Assembly: GCA_019637075.1 (NCBI GenBank)
Contig: JAHBWI010000010.1
Span: 1-64,000 of the forward strand
DNA: 64,000 nt
Direction: 5' to 3'
DNA from: Nitrospiraceae bacterium
Lineage (GTDB): Bacteria > Nitrospirota > Nitrospiria > Nitrospirales > Nitrospiraceae
Within the stretch, counting starts at the first letter, position 1; each line of letters begins with the position of its first letter. The notes under the pieces are model-generated. The model did not search any database. It was not told the origin of the DNA and worked only from the letters and a program-made list of their open reading frames with translations. Made by a program: the position numbers and the translations under genes. Below are positions 16,875 through 24,171 of the stretch, piece after piece.

Positions 16875-17267
16875 ATGCCCCGAGTACCATCGAAAACCTT
16901 TATTGATATCCTTTTGGGCGTAGTCGTCATGGGGACGGTGGGGGCGCTCATCGGGACGATCATGGGTGGAGTTTCCATGCCGCTGGCGACTGGGATTGGA
17001 CTAGCCATGGGCGCAGTCGTCGGTTTTCTCGGTGGTCGGCGATTCTTGATCAGCATCCTGGTGGGTTCCCTTCTGGGCGGGGCTCTGGCCTGGATGATTG
17101 CAGGGTGGGAAAAGGTTTCGTTCGGAGCAGGCGCGGGGGCGGCGATGGGCGGGTTCCTGGGTGTGCAAATCTCGATGCTCTTGGACATGCGGGCGGCCCG
17201 AAAGGCGGCTACGCTTCAACCGCCGGTGGATAATTCCACGGAGACTCCAGCCGGCATCAATTCGTGA
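16875..17267 (+). CDS. Small glycine-rich membrane protein
   Basis: 130 residues. Three to four hydrophobic segments rich in Gly and Ala (GTVGALIGTIMGG, GLAMGAVVGFLGG, GAGAAMGGFLGV) suggest closely packed helices of a glycine-zipper type. The C-terminal 25 residues are polar. No family is recognised. It ends 15 bases before the SUMF1-like gene at 17283. Confidence 0.6.
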   Translation: MPRVPSKTFIDILLGVVVMGTVGALIGTIMGGVSMPLATGIGLAMGAVVGFLGGRRFLISILVGSLLGGALAWMIAGWEKVSFGAGAGAAMGGFLGVQISMLLDMRAARKAATLQPPVDNSTETPAGINS

Positions 17268-17282
17268 AGGGCGTGTAGCGAA

Positions 17283-18197
17283 ATGGAAAACAGAGCTGTG
17301 TTGATCGGGTCCATCATTTTCGTGTTCGGATCCTTTATCGCGACGATTGTCGGGCTTGTGTACGAGTCCTATAAGGCCAAGCAGATGCGAGAATTGGCCA
17401 TGTCGATTAAGACGGAAACAAAGGCGACCGTGGTGGCTGAGAAGCAGGACTTTTCCATGTACAAAACCCTCATCGGTGATGACGGTCGGGAGATGGTGCA
17501 GATTGCTGAGGGTCCGTTCGTGATGGGGAGCCGCGACAATGACAGCGATCCGGACGAGAAGCCTGAGCACCAGGTCTACCTCAAGGCATATTTCATCGAT
17601 AAGAAGGAGGTTTCTCAGGACGAATTTGATCGTTTCGCCAAGATGACGAAGCGGGCCAAACGAAAGATCGAAGTATTTGAGGACGACCCGGCCAAGCTCC
17701 TCAAGCCGGAGAACCCGGCGATCGCCGTGACGTGGGACGACGCCGAAGCGTACTGCCGGTGGGCAGGAAAGCGGTTGCCGACGGAGGCAGAGTGGGAAAA
17801 GGCCGCTCGGGGCGAAAGCAAGCGGCGATATCCATGGGGGGATGAGTTTGTTGTCGGCTATGCGAACATCGATGGAACCGAGGATGGGTTTCAGTATCTG
17901 GCGCCCCCAGGAACGTTTGAGCCAGGCCGAAGTCCATTTGGAGTTTATGACATGACCGGGAACGTGGCTGAGTGGGTTGCCGATTTCTACGAAGAGAATT
18001 ACTACCAAAAAGCGACTTATAGGGATCCGAAGGGGCCCGATCAAGGTGAGCAACGCGTTATTCGCGGTGGCTCATGGCGTGAAACCAAGCGTAATGCAAG
18101 GCCTTCAAAGCGATTTCAGGCGAAGCCCTGGCGGCACGACATTACGATTGGATTTCGATGTGCAAAGGATGTCGAACTGGAGTCGCTGGCCAAGTAA
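17283..18197 (+). CDS. Membrane-anchored SUMF1-like protein 1
   Basis: 304 residues. One N-terminal membrane segment (AVLIGSIIFVFGSFIATIVGL) leaves the rest outside the cytoplasm. Residues about 70-300 are the formylglycine-generating-enzyme (SUMF1) fold: GPFVMGSRD, VTWDDAEAYCRWAGKRLPTE, AEWEKAARG, YDMTGNVAEWVAD, RVIRGGSW and GFRCA. The two copper-binding cysteines that true FGE carries just after RGGS are missing (RGGSWRETKRNARP), so sulfatase activation is unlikely. Such proteins accompany copper nitrite reductases (NirV) and other metalloenzymes. Inference: assembly or structural role in the oxidase cluster. Confidence 0.75.
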   Translation: MENRAVLIGSIIFVFGSFIATIVGLVYESYKAKQMRELAMSIKTETKATVVAEKQDFSMYKTLIGDDGREMVQIAEGPFVMGSRDNDSDPDEKPEHQVYLKAYFIDKKEVSQDEFDRFAKMTKRAKRKIEVFEDDPAKLLKPENPAIAVTWDDAEAYCRWAGKRLPTEAEWEKAARGESKRRYPWGDEFVVGYANIDGTEDGFQYLAPPGTFEPGRSPFGVYDMTGNVAEWVADFYEENYYQKATYRDPKGPDQGEQRVIRGGSWRETKRNARPSKRFQAKPWRHDITIGFRCAKDVELESLAK

Positions 18198-18208
18198 TTG
18201 GTCGTGTC

Positions 18209-19162
18209 ATGCTGGAAAGTAAGTTCAAGATCGCGCTCCTCCTTGTTGTGCTGGCGGCTGCCAGCCTTCCTGTCATGGGCATTATCAGGGGCACTATTCT
18301 TCCCCCATTCGAGCAAGATACCGCTCATCAAGGCGCTGGTTCTGCGGAGCAGTCTTCCCAGTTCGCCTCGGATGAGGCTCCGGTCGGGGAAGAAATGGTG
18401 TTGGTTCCGGCCGGCACGTTCATAAGGGGAACGGATCAGGGCGGTTTCGATGAGCAGCCTAAGCGGGAGATTTTCCTCGATTCGTTCATGATTGATCGGA
18501 ACGAGGTGACCAACGCGCAGTATGCCGCTTTTGTGGCTGCCACTGGCCATCGTAAGTCAGGCCCCCCGTCACGCTATGCGAAAAATATGGGCAAAATGCG
18601 AGGGGTGAATCAGCCGGTGGTATATGTCTCCTGGGAAGACGCCGAGGCCTATTGTCAATGGGCTGGGCGCCGATTGCCTACTGAAGCAGAGTGGGAAAAG
18701 GCCATGCGAGGAACGGATGGGCGGCTCTGGCCTTGGGGCAACGTGGAGCTTCCAGGTGGAGCGAATTGGGCGCGAATCGATGATGGTTTTGAGGCTTCGG
18801 CACCTGTCGGACAGTTTAAGAGCGATGCGAGTCCCTACGGAGTGATGGACGGGGCGGGAAATGTGCTTGAGTGGGTGGAGGATTGGTATCAGGAGAGCGC
18901 CTATGCGGAGGCTGAACCTAGAAACCCCCATAGCCCTGAACATGGGACATTTCGGGTGTTGAGGGGAGCTGGTTATACCAGCGCGGGGTCCGACCTCCGT
19001 ATTACCAGCCGGAGCAAAATGATGGCCGATTTCCGGGATGAAACAATCGGCTTCCGCTGCGCACGATCAGTGGATCAAAATGAGGATTCCGGTGGGTCGG
19101 TGCGGCCTGGGAAAATCACAGGAAATCAAAGTAGTAGAGGATTAGGAACACGGCCAAAATGA
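18209..19162 (+). CDS. Membrane-anchored SUMF1-like protein 2
   Basis: 317 residues from ATG 18209, 11 bases after the first copy. It repeats the same design: an N-terminal anchor (IALLLVVLAAASLPVMGII), a linker of about 40 residues, then EMVLVPAGTFIRGTD, VSWEDAEAYCQWAGRRLPTE, GVMDGAGNVLEWVEDW and GFRCARS. RVLRGAGYTSAGSD again lacks the FGE cysteines. The pair are tandem paralogues. The last 47 bases of the gene overlap, on the other strand, a possible 34-residue gene. Confidence 0.75.
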   Translation: MLESKFKIALLLVVLAAASLPVMGIIRGTILPPFEQDTAHQGAGSAEQSSQFASDEAPVGEEMVLVPAGTFIRGTDQGGFDEQPKREIFLDSFMIDRNEVTNAQYAAFVAATGHRKSGPPSRYAKNMGKMRGVNQPVVYVSWEDAEAYCQWAGRRLPTEAEWEKAMRGTDGRLWPWGNVELPGGANWARIDDGFEASAPVGQFKSDASPYGVMDGAGNVLEWVEDWYQESAYAEAEPRNPHSPEHGTFRVLRGAGYTSAGSDLRITSRSKMMADFRDETIGFRCARSVDQNEDSGGSVRPGKITGNQSSRGLGTRPK

Positions 19163-19220
19163 TATTGACAACCATTCCAGCCAAAACTATAATGTCGAAC
19201 ACTTTTGAGTTTTTTGCCAT
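19116..19220 (-). CDS. Possible 34-residue single-span membrane protein
   Basis: On the minus strand an ATG at 19220-19218 opens MAKNSKVFDIIVLAGMVVNI and continues with ILAVFLILYYFDFL before TGA. It has AGGA eight bases before the start, a short charged N-terminus and one hydrophobic helix. The form resembles small oxidase subunits such as CydX or CcoQ. It overlaps the 3' end of the second SUMF1-like gene and points away from the next two small genes. The coding evidence is the ribosome site and the clean helix only. Confidence 0.45.
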   Translation of the reverse strand: MAKNSKVFDIIVLAGMVVNIILAVFLILYYFDFL

Positions 19221-19322
19221 AAAAATTCCTATTTTTGCGCGCTCGCGTGAGAAATTTTGTCTAACACAGAGCAGAGAGTGTGTCAATTAGATTTACGTAA
19301 CTAAACCGTTAGGAGAGTCACG

Positions 19323-19451
19323 ATGGGAACGGAAGCTGCTCAGGCTCAGGACGACGTCAAGCTTAAGATCGGCAAGATGATTTTCTATCTCACCTGCGCG
19401 ATCAGTCTTTGGTTTTTCTACTGGTTCGGTGGGATTCAGTGCCCGTGCTGA
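19323..19451 (+). CDS. 42-residue single-span membrane protein, possible oxidase small subunit
   Basis: AGGAGA stands nine bases before the ATG at 19323. The product begins MGTEAAQAQDDVKLKIGKMI, then has one membrane helix (FYLTCAISLWFFYWF) and ends GGIQCPC. The end with two cysteines spaced CPC is a possible metal or disulfide site. It is the first of two tiny genes placed directly before bd-like oxidase B, the arrangement expected for oxidase accessory subunits (known CydX and CydH proteins are of this size). Sequence similarity to either is not evident by eye. Confidence 0.6.
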   Translation: MGTEAAQAQDDVKLKIGKMIFYLTCAISLWFFYWFGGIQCPC

Positions 19452-19502
19452 GTCCTCACCCTTCTTTTCACGCTCAGTTGATTAAGTTGAGGGGGGTTTG
19501 AG

Positions 19503-19625
19503 ATGGGCCAAACAATTGTGTATGTGCTGGTGTCCGTCGCGATCTGCGTCGCCTACTTCACCGCTGTCGATCACTTCCTGATGGACGCGCAGGGGTTGGA
19601 CTTCTGGTATCTCTTCCGGAAGTAG
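19503..19625 (+). CDS. 40-residue single-span membrane protein, possible oxidase small subunit
   Basis: The ATG at 19503 follows GAGGGGGGTTTGAG. The product has one helix (TIVYVLVSVAICVAYFTAV) followed by an amphipathic tail, DHFLMDAQGLDFWYLFRK. It ends 67 bases before bd-like oxidase B. The His-bearing tail after the helix and its place make it a candidate small subunit of that oxidase. It is too short for family assignment. Confidence 0.6.
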   Translation: MGQTIVYVLVSVAICVAYFTAVDHFLMDAQGLDFWYLFRK

Positions 19626-19692
19626 TTTTCCGGGAGGCGGAGAGATTTTGAGGATTGTTTTTCATATTCGTGATGTATCAAGGAGGTAACCC

Positions 19693-21627
19693 ATGGGTCC
19701 GGTAACCCGCAAGAAGTTGATGTCGATTATGGCGCTCAGCGCGATGATCGGCCTCCTCCTTCTGCCTGTCCTGGTTTCGATACCTGCGCTCGCCAGTGGT
19801 GGCGGAGGAGCTGCCCCAGCCGCTCCCGCTGATTCCGCCAAGAAGGACGGTGGTGAGGCGAAGGTTGAGAAGGGTAAGGATGTGTACTACAAGACGGAGG
19901 GTATTGTCTCAGGCCCTCCGGCCCCAAAGACGACCGACGGGGAGAAGGACTATCCTCGGTACAATTTTGAGAGCCGCGTCCTCCTCTGGTTTGCTAACCA
20001 GCAGCACCTCTATTATGGAAGCTTTGTGCTCGCGGTTCCGATCTTTTGCATGATCATTGAGTTCATGGGGGTGGTAACTAAGGATAAAGCCCTCGCCAAG
20101 CGATATGATCAATTGGCTTATGACTTTATCAAGATCAGTCTGACGGCCTACTCTCTGACGGCAATCTTGGGTGGTATTCTGATCTTCACCTTCCTGACTC
20201 TCTATCCCGCATTCTTCCAGTACCTCTCGAACATTTTCCGGCCGGTCATGCATATTTATGCGCTGACCTTCGTCGCAGAGAGCGGTACCCTCTACATTTA
20301 TTATTACGGATGGGACAAGATGAAGGAGGGATTCCTTAAGTGGATCCACCTCAGCATGTCTGTCATCCTGAACGTCATCGGCACCCTCCTGATGTTCCTG
20401 GCGAACTCGTGGATCGGCTTCATGATGTCGCCGGCCGGTGTTGATGAGCAGGGCCGATTCCTGGGGAATATCTGGCACGTCATCCACACCGCCTTGTGGA
20501 ACCCGTTGAACCTGCACCGTATTCTTGGCAACATGGCCTTCGGCGGCGGCGTCGTGGCGGCCTACGCCGCCTATCGGTTCTTGTCTGCGAAGACCGACGA
20601 AGAGCGGGCGCACTATGACTGGATGGGCTACATCGCGATGGCCCTCGGTGTGTCGTTCTTAATTCCTCTTCCTTTTGCCGGGTACTGGTTGATGCGTGAA
20701 GTCTATGCCTATCGTCAGCAGATGGGCATCACGCTGATGGGCGGTCTGCTTGCGTGGTTGTTCATCATTCAGGCAACCATGATCGGCATTCTCTTCCTCA
20801 GCACCAATTATTACCTGTGGCAAGCGTTGGGTCGGATGCGCGGCGCTGAAAAATATCAGCGCTATATCAAGTATCTGGTGTTTCTGCTGTGCTGTGGGTA
20901 CTTGGTGTTTATCACCCCGCACACGATGGTCATGACCCCGGCCGAACTGAAGGCAATGGGTGGTCAGCAGCATCCTGTGTTGGGTAACTACGGTGTCATG
21001 TCGGCCAAAAACGGTGGCATTAACGTCATCATCACCACAACGGTGTTGAGCTTCGTCTGGTACATGCGAGGCAACAAAGTCTCGACTGTGTCGTGGGCGA
21101 AATTCGGTAACATCTTCATGGGCTGTTTCTTCTTCTTTGCATATATCAATATTATCTGGCTGGCGATTTACGGATACTACATTCCTGCAAACGTACGTGT
21201 AGGGTTATCCGTGCCCCAGGTGGCTACGACGCTCTCGTGTCTCTTCTTCATGTTCGCCTTGAACAGCGTCATGATGAAGGGCGCCAAGCAGACGGGCGCA
21301 ATCGAGTGGGGTAAAATCTCTGCGCGATCACAATATGCGCTGATTATGCTTGCGACGGCGTTTACCTGGATGATGGGCTTGATGGGCTACATCCGCTCTT
21401 CGGTCCGGTTGTTCTGGCACGTGAACGAAATCATGCGTGACAATTCTCCGTGGGCCTATACGCACACGGTCGGATTCGCTGCGAACATGATTTCCGCCAA
21501 CGTGTTGTTCTTCTGGATCAGTATCATGTTCGTATTCTGGCTTGGTACGCTAGGAGCGAAAAAAGCCCCCGTTGAGGCCAAAGCTGGAGCCCCTGGGAGA
21601 GCCCCAGAACCGGCTGTCGGTCACTAA
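19693..21627 (+). CDS. bd-like oxidase subunit I, paralogue B
   Basis: 644 residues with AAGGAGG before the ATG at 19693. After an N-terminal hydrophobic segment and an Ala/Pro-rich linker there are about 14 membrane helices. His105 (ANQQHLYYGS) matches CydA His19. Glu196 in FVAESGTLYIYYYGWDKM matches the CydA FESTF...FFFGWD region with Glu99. The WHVIH, NLHR, TPHT, QQHP and WHVNE histidines are shared with paralogue A. The GRQPW quinol motif is missing and no CydB gene is nearby. bd-like proteins of this kind are the proposed terminal oxidase of Nitrospira. Three cytochrome c genes follow directly, so cytochrome c is a plausible electron donor. Confidence 0.82.
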   Translation: MGPVTRKKLMSIMALSAMIGLLLLPVLVSIPALASGGGGAAPAAPADSAKKDGGEAKVEKGKDVYYKTEGIVSGPPAPKTTDGEKDYPRYNFESRVLLWFANQQHLYYGSFVLAVPIFCMIIEFMGVVTKDKALAKRYDQLAYDFIKISLTAYSLTAILGGILIFTFLTLYPAFFQYLSNIFRPVMHIYALTFVAESGTLYIYYYGWDKMKEGFLKWIHLSMSVILNVIGTLLMFLANSWIGFMMSPAGVDEQGRFLGNIWHVIHTALWNPLNLHRILGNMAFGGGVVAAYAAYRFLSAKTDEERAHYDWMGYIAMALGVSFLIPLPFAGYWLMREVYAYRQQMGITLMGGLLAWLFIIQATMIGILFLSTNYYLWQALGRMRGAEKYQRYIKYLVFLLCCGYLVFITPHTMVMTPAELKAMGGQQHPVLGNYGVMSAKNGGINVIITTTVLSFVWYMRGNKVSTVSWAKFGNIFMGCFFFFAYINIIWLAIYGYYIPANVRVGLSVPQVATTLSCLFFMFALNSVMMKGAKQTGAIEWGKISARSQYALIMLATAFTWMMGLMGYIRSSVRLFWHVNEIMRDNSPWAYTHTVGFAANMISANVLFFWISIMFVFWLGTLGAKKAPVEAKAGAPGRAPEPAVGH

Positions 21628-21653
21628 CCCAGAGAAACGCAAACAAATCGTGT

Positions 21654-21692
21654 GGGAAGGCCATTAAGGTATGTGCTCGAGATGGCCTTCCC
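21654..21692 (+). promoter_or_regulatory. Intercistronic hairpin between oxidase B and the cytochrome genes
   Basis: GGGAAGGCCAT (21654-21664) pairs perfectly with ATGGCCTTCCC (21682-21692) around a 17-base loop. No T-run follows, so it is more likely an RNA-processing or partial-termination site that sets different levels of oxidase and cytochrome than a full terminator. Confidence 0.55.
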
Positions 21693-21712
21693 CTCCGCAG
21701 GAGGTTTGAGCT

Positions 21713-23029
21713 GTGATTGAATTGATTAAAGAGGCCCTATCAATGGGGTGGCCTGCATTAGGGGTTCTTATCGCCCTAATGTTCTATTTCAAGGCTTCCA
21801 TCCAGGATCCCGCCGCCAGCAAGCGGGCGGTTTTCAAGACCTTCATCGGCATTCTCGGGGCGTTTCTCTTGTTCATGGCCATCGCCAACTACAAGATGAA
21901 CTTCTTCGGTGAGTCCCGGCTCTTGCCGGTCTCTCTGGTCTTGATCACTTCCATGACTTTTATGATGGCGGTGTATTTCACCAACATCAGTGCGCTGCTC
22001 CGTATCGGTGGATTCATGTTCTTTATCGCCGCTGCTCTGTCCGGGTATGGAAACTGGCTTCCGCAGGTGGAGGGTGGTTTTCCACCGAAGGAAGAGAAAA
22101 AAGATTTCAGCAACATGCCGCAGTCTGAATTGGCCGACGAAGGTGAGAAAATTATTTTCGGCGGTGTTGGGCAAAACAAGGTTCAGGGTGCAATCGGTAA
22201 GGGCCAGTGCCCACTTTGCCATGCATTCCATAAGGGTATGTTGGGCGAGCGTGCTCCAAATCTCGACGGGATTCCTGAGCGTGCAGATAAGGAAAGACTT
22301 GAAGATCCCCGCTATCACCGGGGCAAACCGGCGGATCGTGACTCTTCAATGAAAGAGGCATTCGCTGGCTCTGGTACTGCTGAGAACGGAATTGAGTATA
22401 TTGCTGAATCCCATGCCTGCCCCAGCTGCTTCGTCGTGGCGGGGTATGGCGTGAAGGGTACGAATGACAAAGAGAGCCCGATGCCGGCTATTCACAAGCC
22501 GCCAATTTCTCTTTCCCTCCCGGAGCTTGCCGCTGTCGATACGTGGCTGTACGTCCGTGAAGGTAAGGAAGCGCCGGGCTTTGACGAAATCATCAAGGCC
22601 TATGAAAAATTCGTTCCGGAATCAGATCGGCCGAAGCCGGCTGATGCGGGAGCTGCACCTGCAGGGGCAACCGCGTTAATGGCCGACGGAACCGAGCCGG
22701 TGGATCAGATTTTCGCCAAGGCTCAGTGCGTGGCCTGCCACACGATCCCTGGCATTGCTGGAGCCACTGGAACCATCGGTCCGAAACTGGTCGAGGGAAC
22801 GACTGCTCCTCAGCGGATCAAGGACAAGGATTATAAAGGCAAGGCTAAGAGTGGACCTGAATACATCATGGAGTCGATCGTGGAACCTAGCGCGTTCGTC
22901 GTGAAGGGTTTCCCGGACAACACTATGCCGAAGGTGTTCGGTCAGAAGCTCAGCGCCGGTGCCTTGAAGAAGATTGTCGAGTACCTGTCTCAGGTACAGG
23001 AGGGGAAAGAGCCACCCAAGGCTTCGTAG
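21713..23029 (+). CDS. Membrane-anchored diheme cytochrome c with a third, broken heme motif
   Basis: 438 residues from a GTG at 21713 behind AGGAGGT. Three to four membrane helices fill residues 1-115. The periplasmic part has CPLCH (166-170) and CVACH (339-343). Between them CPSCF (236-240) keeps both cysteines but has Phe where the heme-ligating His should be, in a region equivalent to a cytochrome domain. An Ala/Pro-rich linker separates the halves. It follows bd-like oxidase B and probably hands electrons to it. Confidence 0.8.
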   Translation: MIELIKEALSMGWPALGVLIALMFYFKASIQDPAASKRAVFKTFIGILGAFLLFMAIANYKMNFFGESRLLPVSLVLITSMTFMMAVYFTNISALLRIGGFMFFIAAALSGYGNWLPQVEGGFPPKEEKKDFSNMPQSELADEGEKIIFGGVGQNKVQGAIGKGQCPLCHAFHKGMLGERAPNLDGIPERADKERLEDPRYHRGKPADRDSSMKEAFAGSGTAENGIEYIAESHACPSCFVVAGYGVKGTNDKESPMPAIHKPPISLSLPELAAVDTWLYVREGKEAPGFDEIIKAYEKFVPESDRPKPADAGAAPAGATALMADGTEPVDQIFAKAQCVACHTIPGIAGATGTIGPKLVEGTTAPQRIKDKDYKGKAKSGPEYIMESIVEPSAFVVKGFPDNTMPKVFGQKLSAGALKKIVEYLSQVQEGKEPPKAS

Positions 23030-23086
23030 TCTAAGACGTAAACCCTGGGAGCTGGTTTCCACTTCGGATTAAAGGGAGATGATGAA

Positions 23087-24124
23087 ATGAAAGCATTAAT
23101 GTCAGTCGGCGCCCTGATCGGTGTCGTCGGACTGCTCATGTTGATCGGCATGATCTTCGGAGTGGTCCCATCGAACACGGTCAGGTTGGTTGAGGGCTAC
23201 ATGCCCATGCAGATGTTGAGCGAGCTGGCGATTTTCGTCGCCGGTTTCACTGGTATCAGCTATCTGCTCAACTCGATGGGGATGCCCCTTCCTCGATTTT
23301 GGCAAGGCATCCTCTTTTGGGTTTTTGTACAGATGTATTTGAAGTTTCGGGTGTATCCCCCTATCCCATTCAGCGTGCGAGCGATGTATGGGACTGTGAT
23401 CATGGTGGCCGTATTCATGTGGGTGTCGGCAAACGAAGAAGATTGGAAGAAGTTCAAGCAGCCAATCTATAACGTTCTGGATGCCAATACCGGCTTCCAC
23501 AAGGCATTGCGCACCATGTACCTCGTTCTCTTGCCGATTTTGATCGGCGGCTTCTCTTTTCTTTCCATGAAGCCGAGCATCGATGAGCCGATCGAATTGC
23601 GTACGGTGCACCCGGCCCCTCCGGCGAGCACCAAGGTGCACGGGAAGACCTACACCCTGCAGACTTCGCAGAACCCCTATCGTGTCAACCCAGAGGGGAA
23701 GTACGATCAGGAATACAGCAACAAGATGATCGTCGAGCAGTCAATGGGACGCCTGATGGCCCCGAATGCCAACCCTTGGGACGAAAAGGCTGAAGGGTAT
23801 CTGAAGTATGTGCGTGAAGGCGGTGAGATTTTCTTCCAGAACTGCCACTTCTGCCACGGTGACAATTTGAATGGACGCGGTCTCCATGCGTTCGCCTTCA
23901 ATCCGATTCCGGCGAACTTTACCGACCCAGGGACGATCGCTCAGCTCCAGGAAACCTTCATCTTCTGGCGTGTGGCCAAGGGGGGCATCGGCCTTCCCAA
24001 TGAAGGCTTCCCCTGGGCCTCCGTGATGCCGCCATGGGAACAGCACCTGACCACGGATGAAATCTGGAAGGTCATTCTGTTCGAGTACTGGCACACGGGC
24101 TACTATCCACGTACTTGGGACTAA
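23087..24124 (+). CDS. Membrane-anchored monoheme cytochrome c
   Basis: 345 residues. Residues 1-170 contain about five membrane helices (for example VGALIGVVGLLMLIGMIFGV). A cytochrome c domain follows, with CHFCH at 253-257 and later WASVMPPWEQHLT, where the Met is a likely axial ligand. The membrane region has no recognisable quinone site. It is the second of three consecutive cytochrome genes after oxidase B, separated by only 57 bases from the first. Likely a subunit of the same complex. Confidence 0.8.
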   Translation: MKALMSVGALIGVVGLLMLIGMIFGVVPSNTVRLVEGYMPMQMLSELAIFVAGFTGISYLLNSMGMPLPRFWQGILFWVFVQMYLKFRVYPPIPFSVRAMYGTVIMVAVFMWVSANEEDWKKFKQPIYNVLDANTGFHKALRTMYLVLLPILIGGFSFLSMKPSIDEPIELRTVHPAPPASTKVHGKTYTLQTSQNPYRVNPEGKYDQEYSNKMIVEQSMGRLMAPNANPWDEKAEGYLKYVREGGEIFFQNCHFCHGDNLNGRGLHAFAFNPIPANFTDPGTIAQLQETFIFWRVAKGGIGLPNEGFPWASVMPPWEQHLTTDEIWKVILFEYWHTGYYPRTWD

Positions 24125-24171
24125 TCGCGAATCTTACAAACAACCTGGGAGAACAGGTGGTGAGGTTAACA

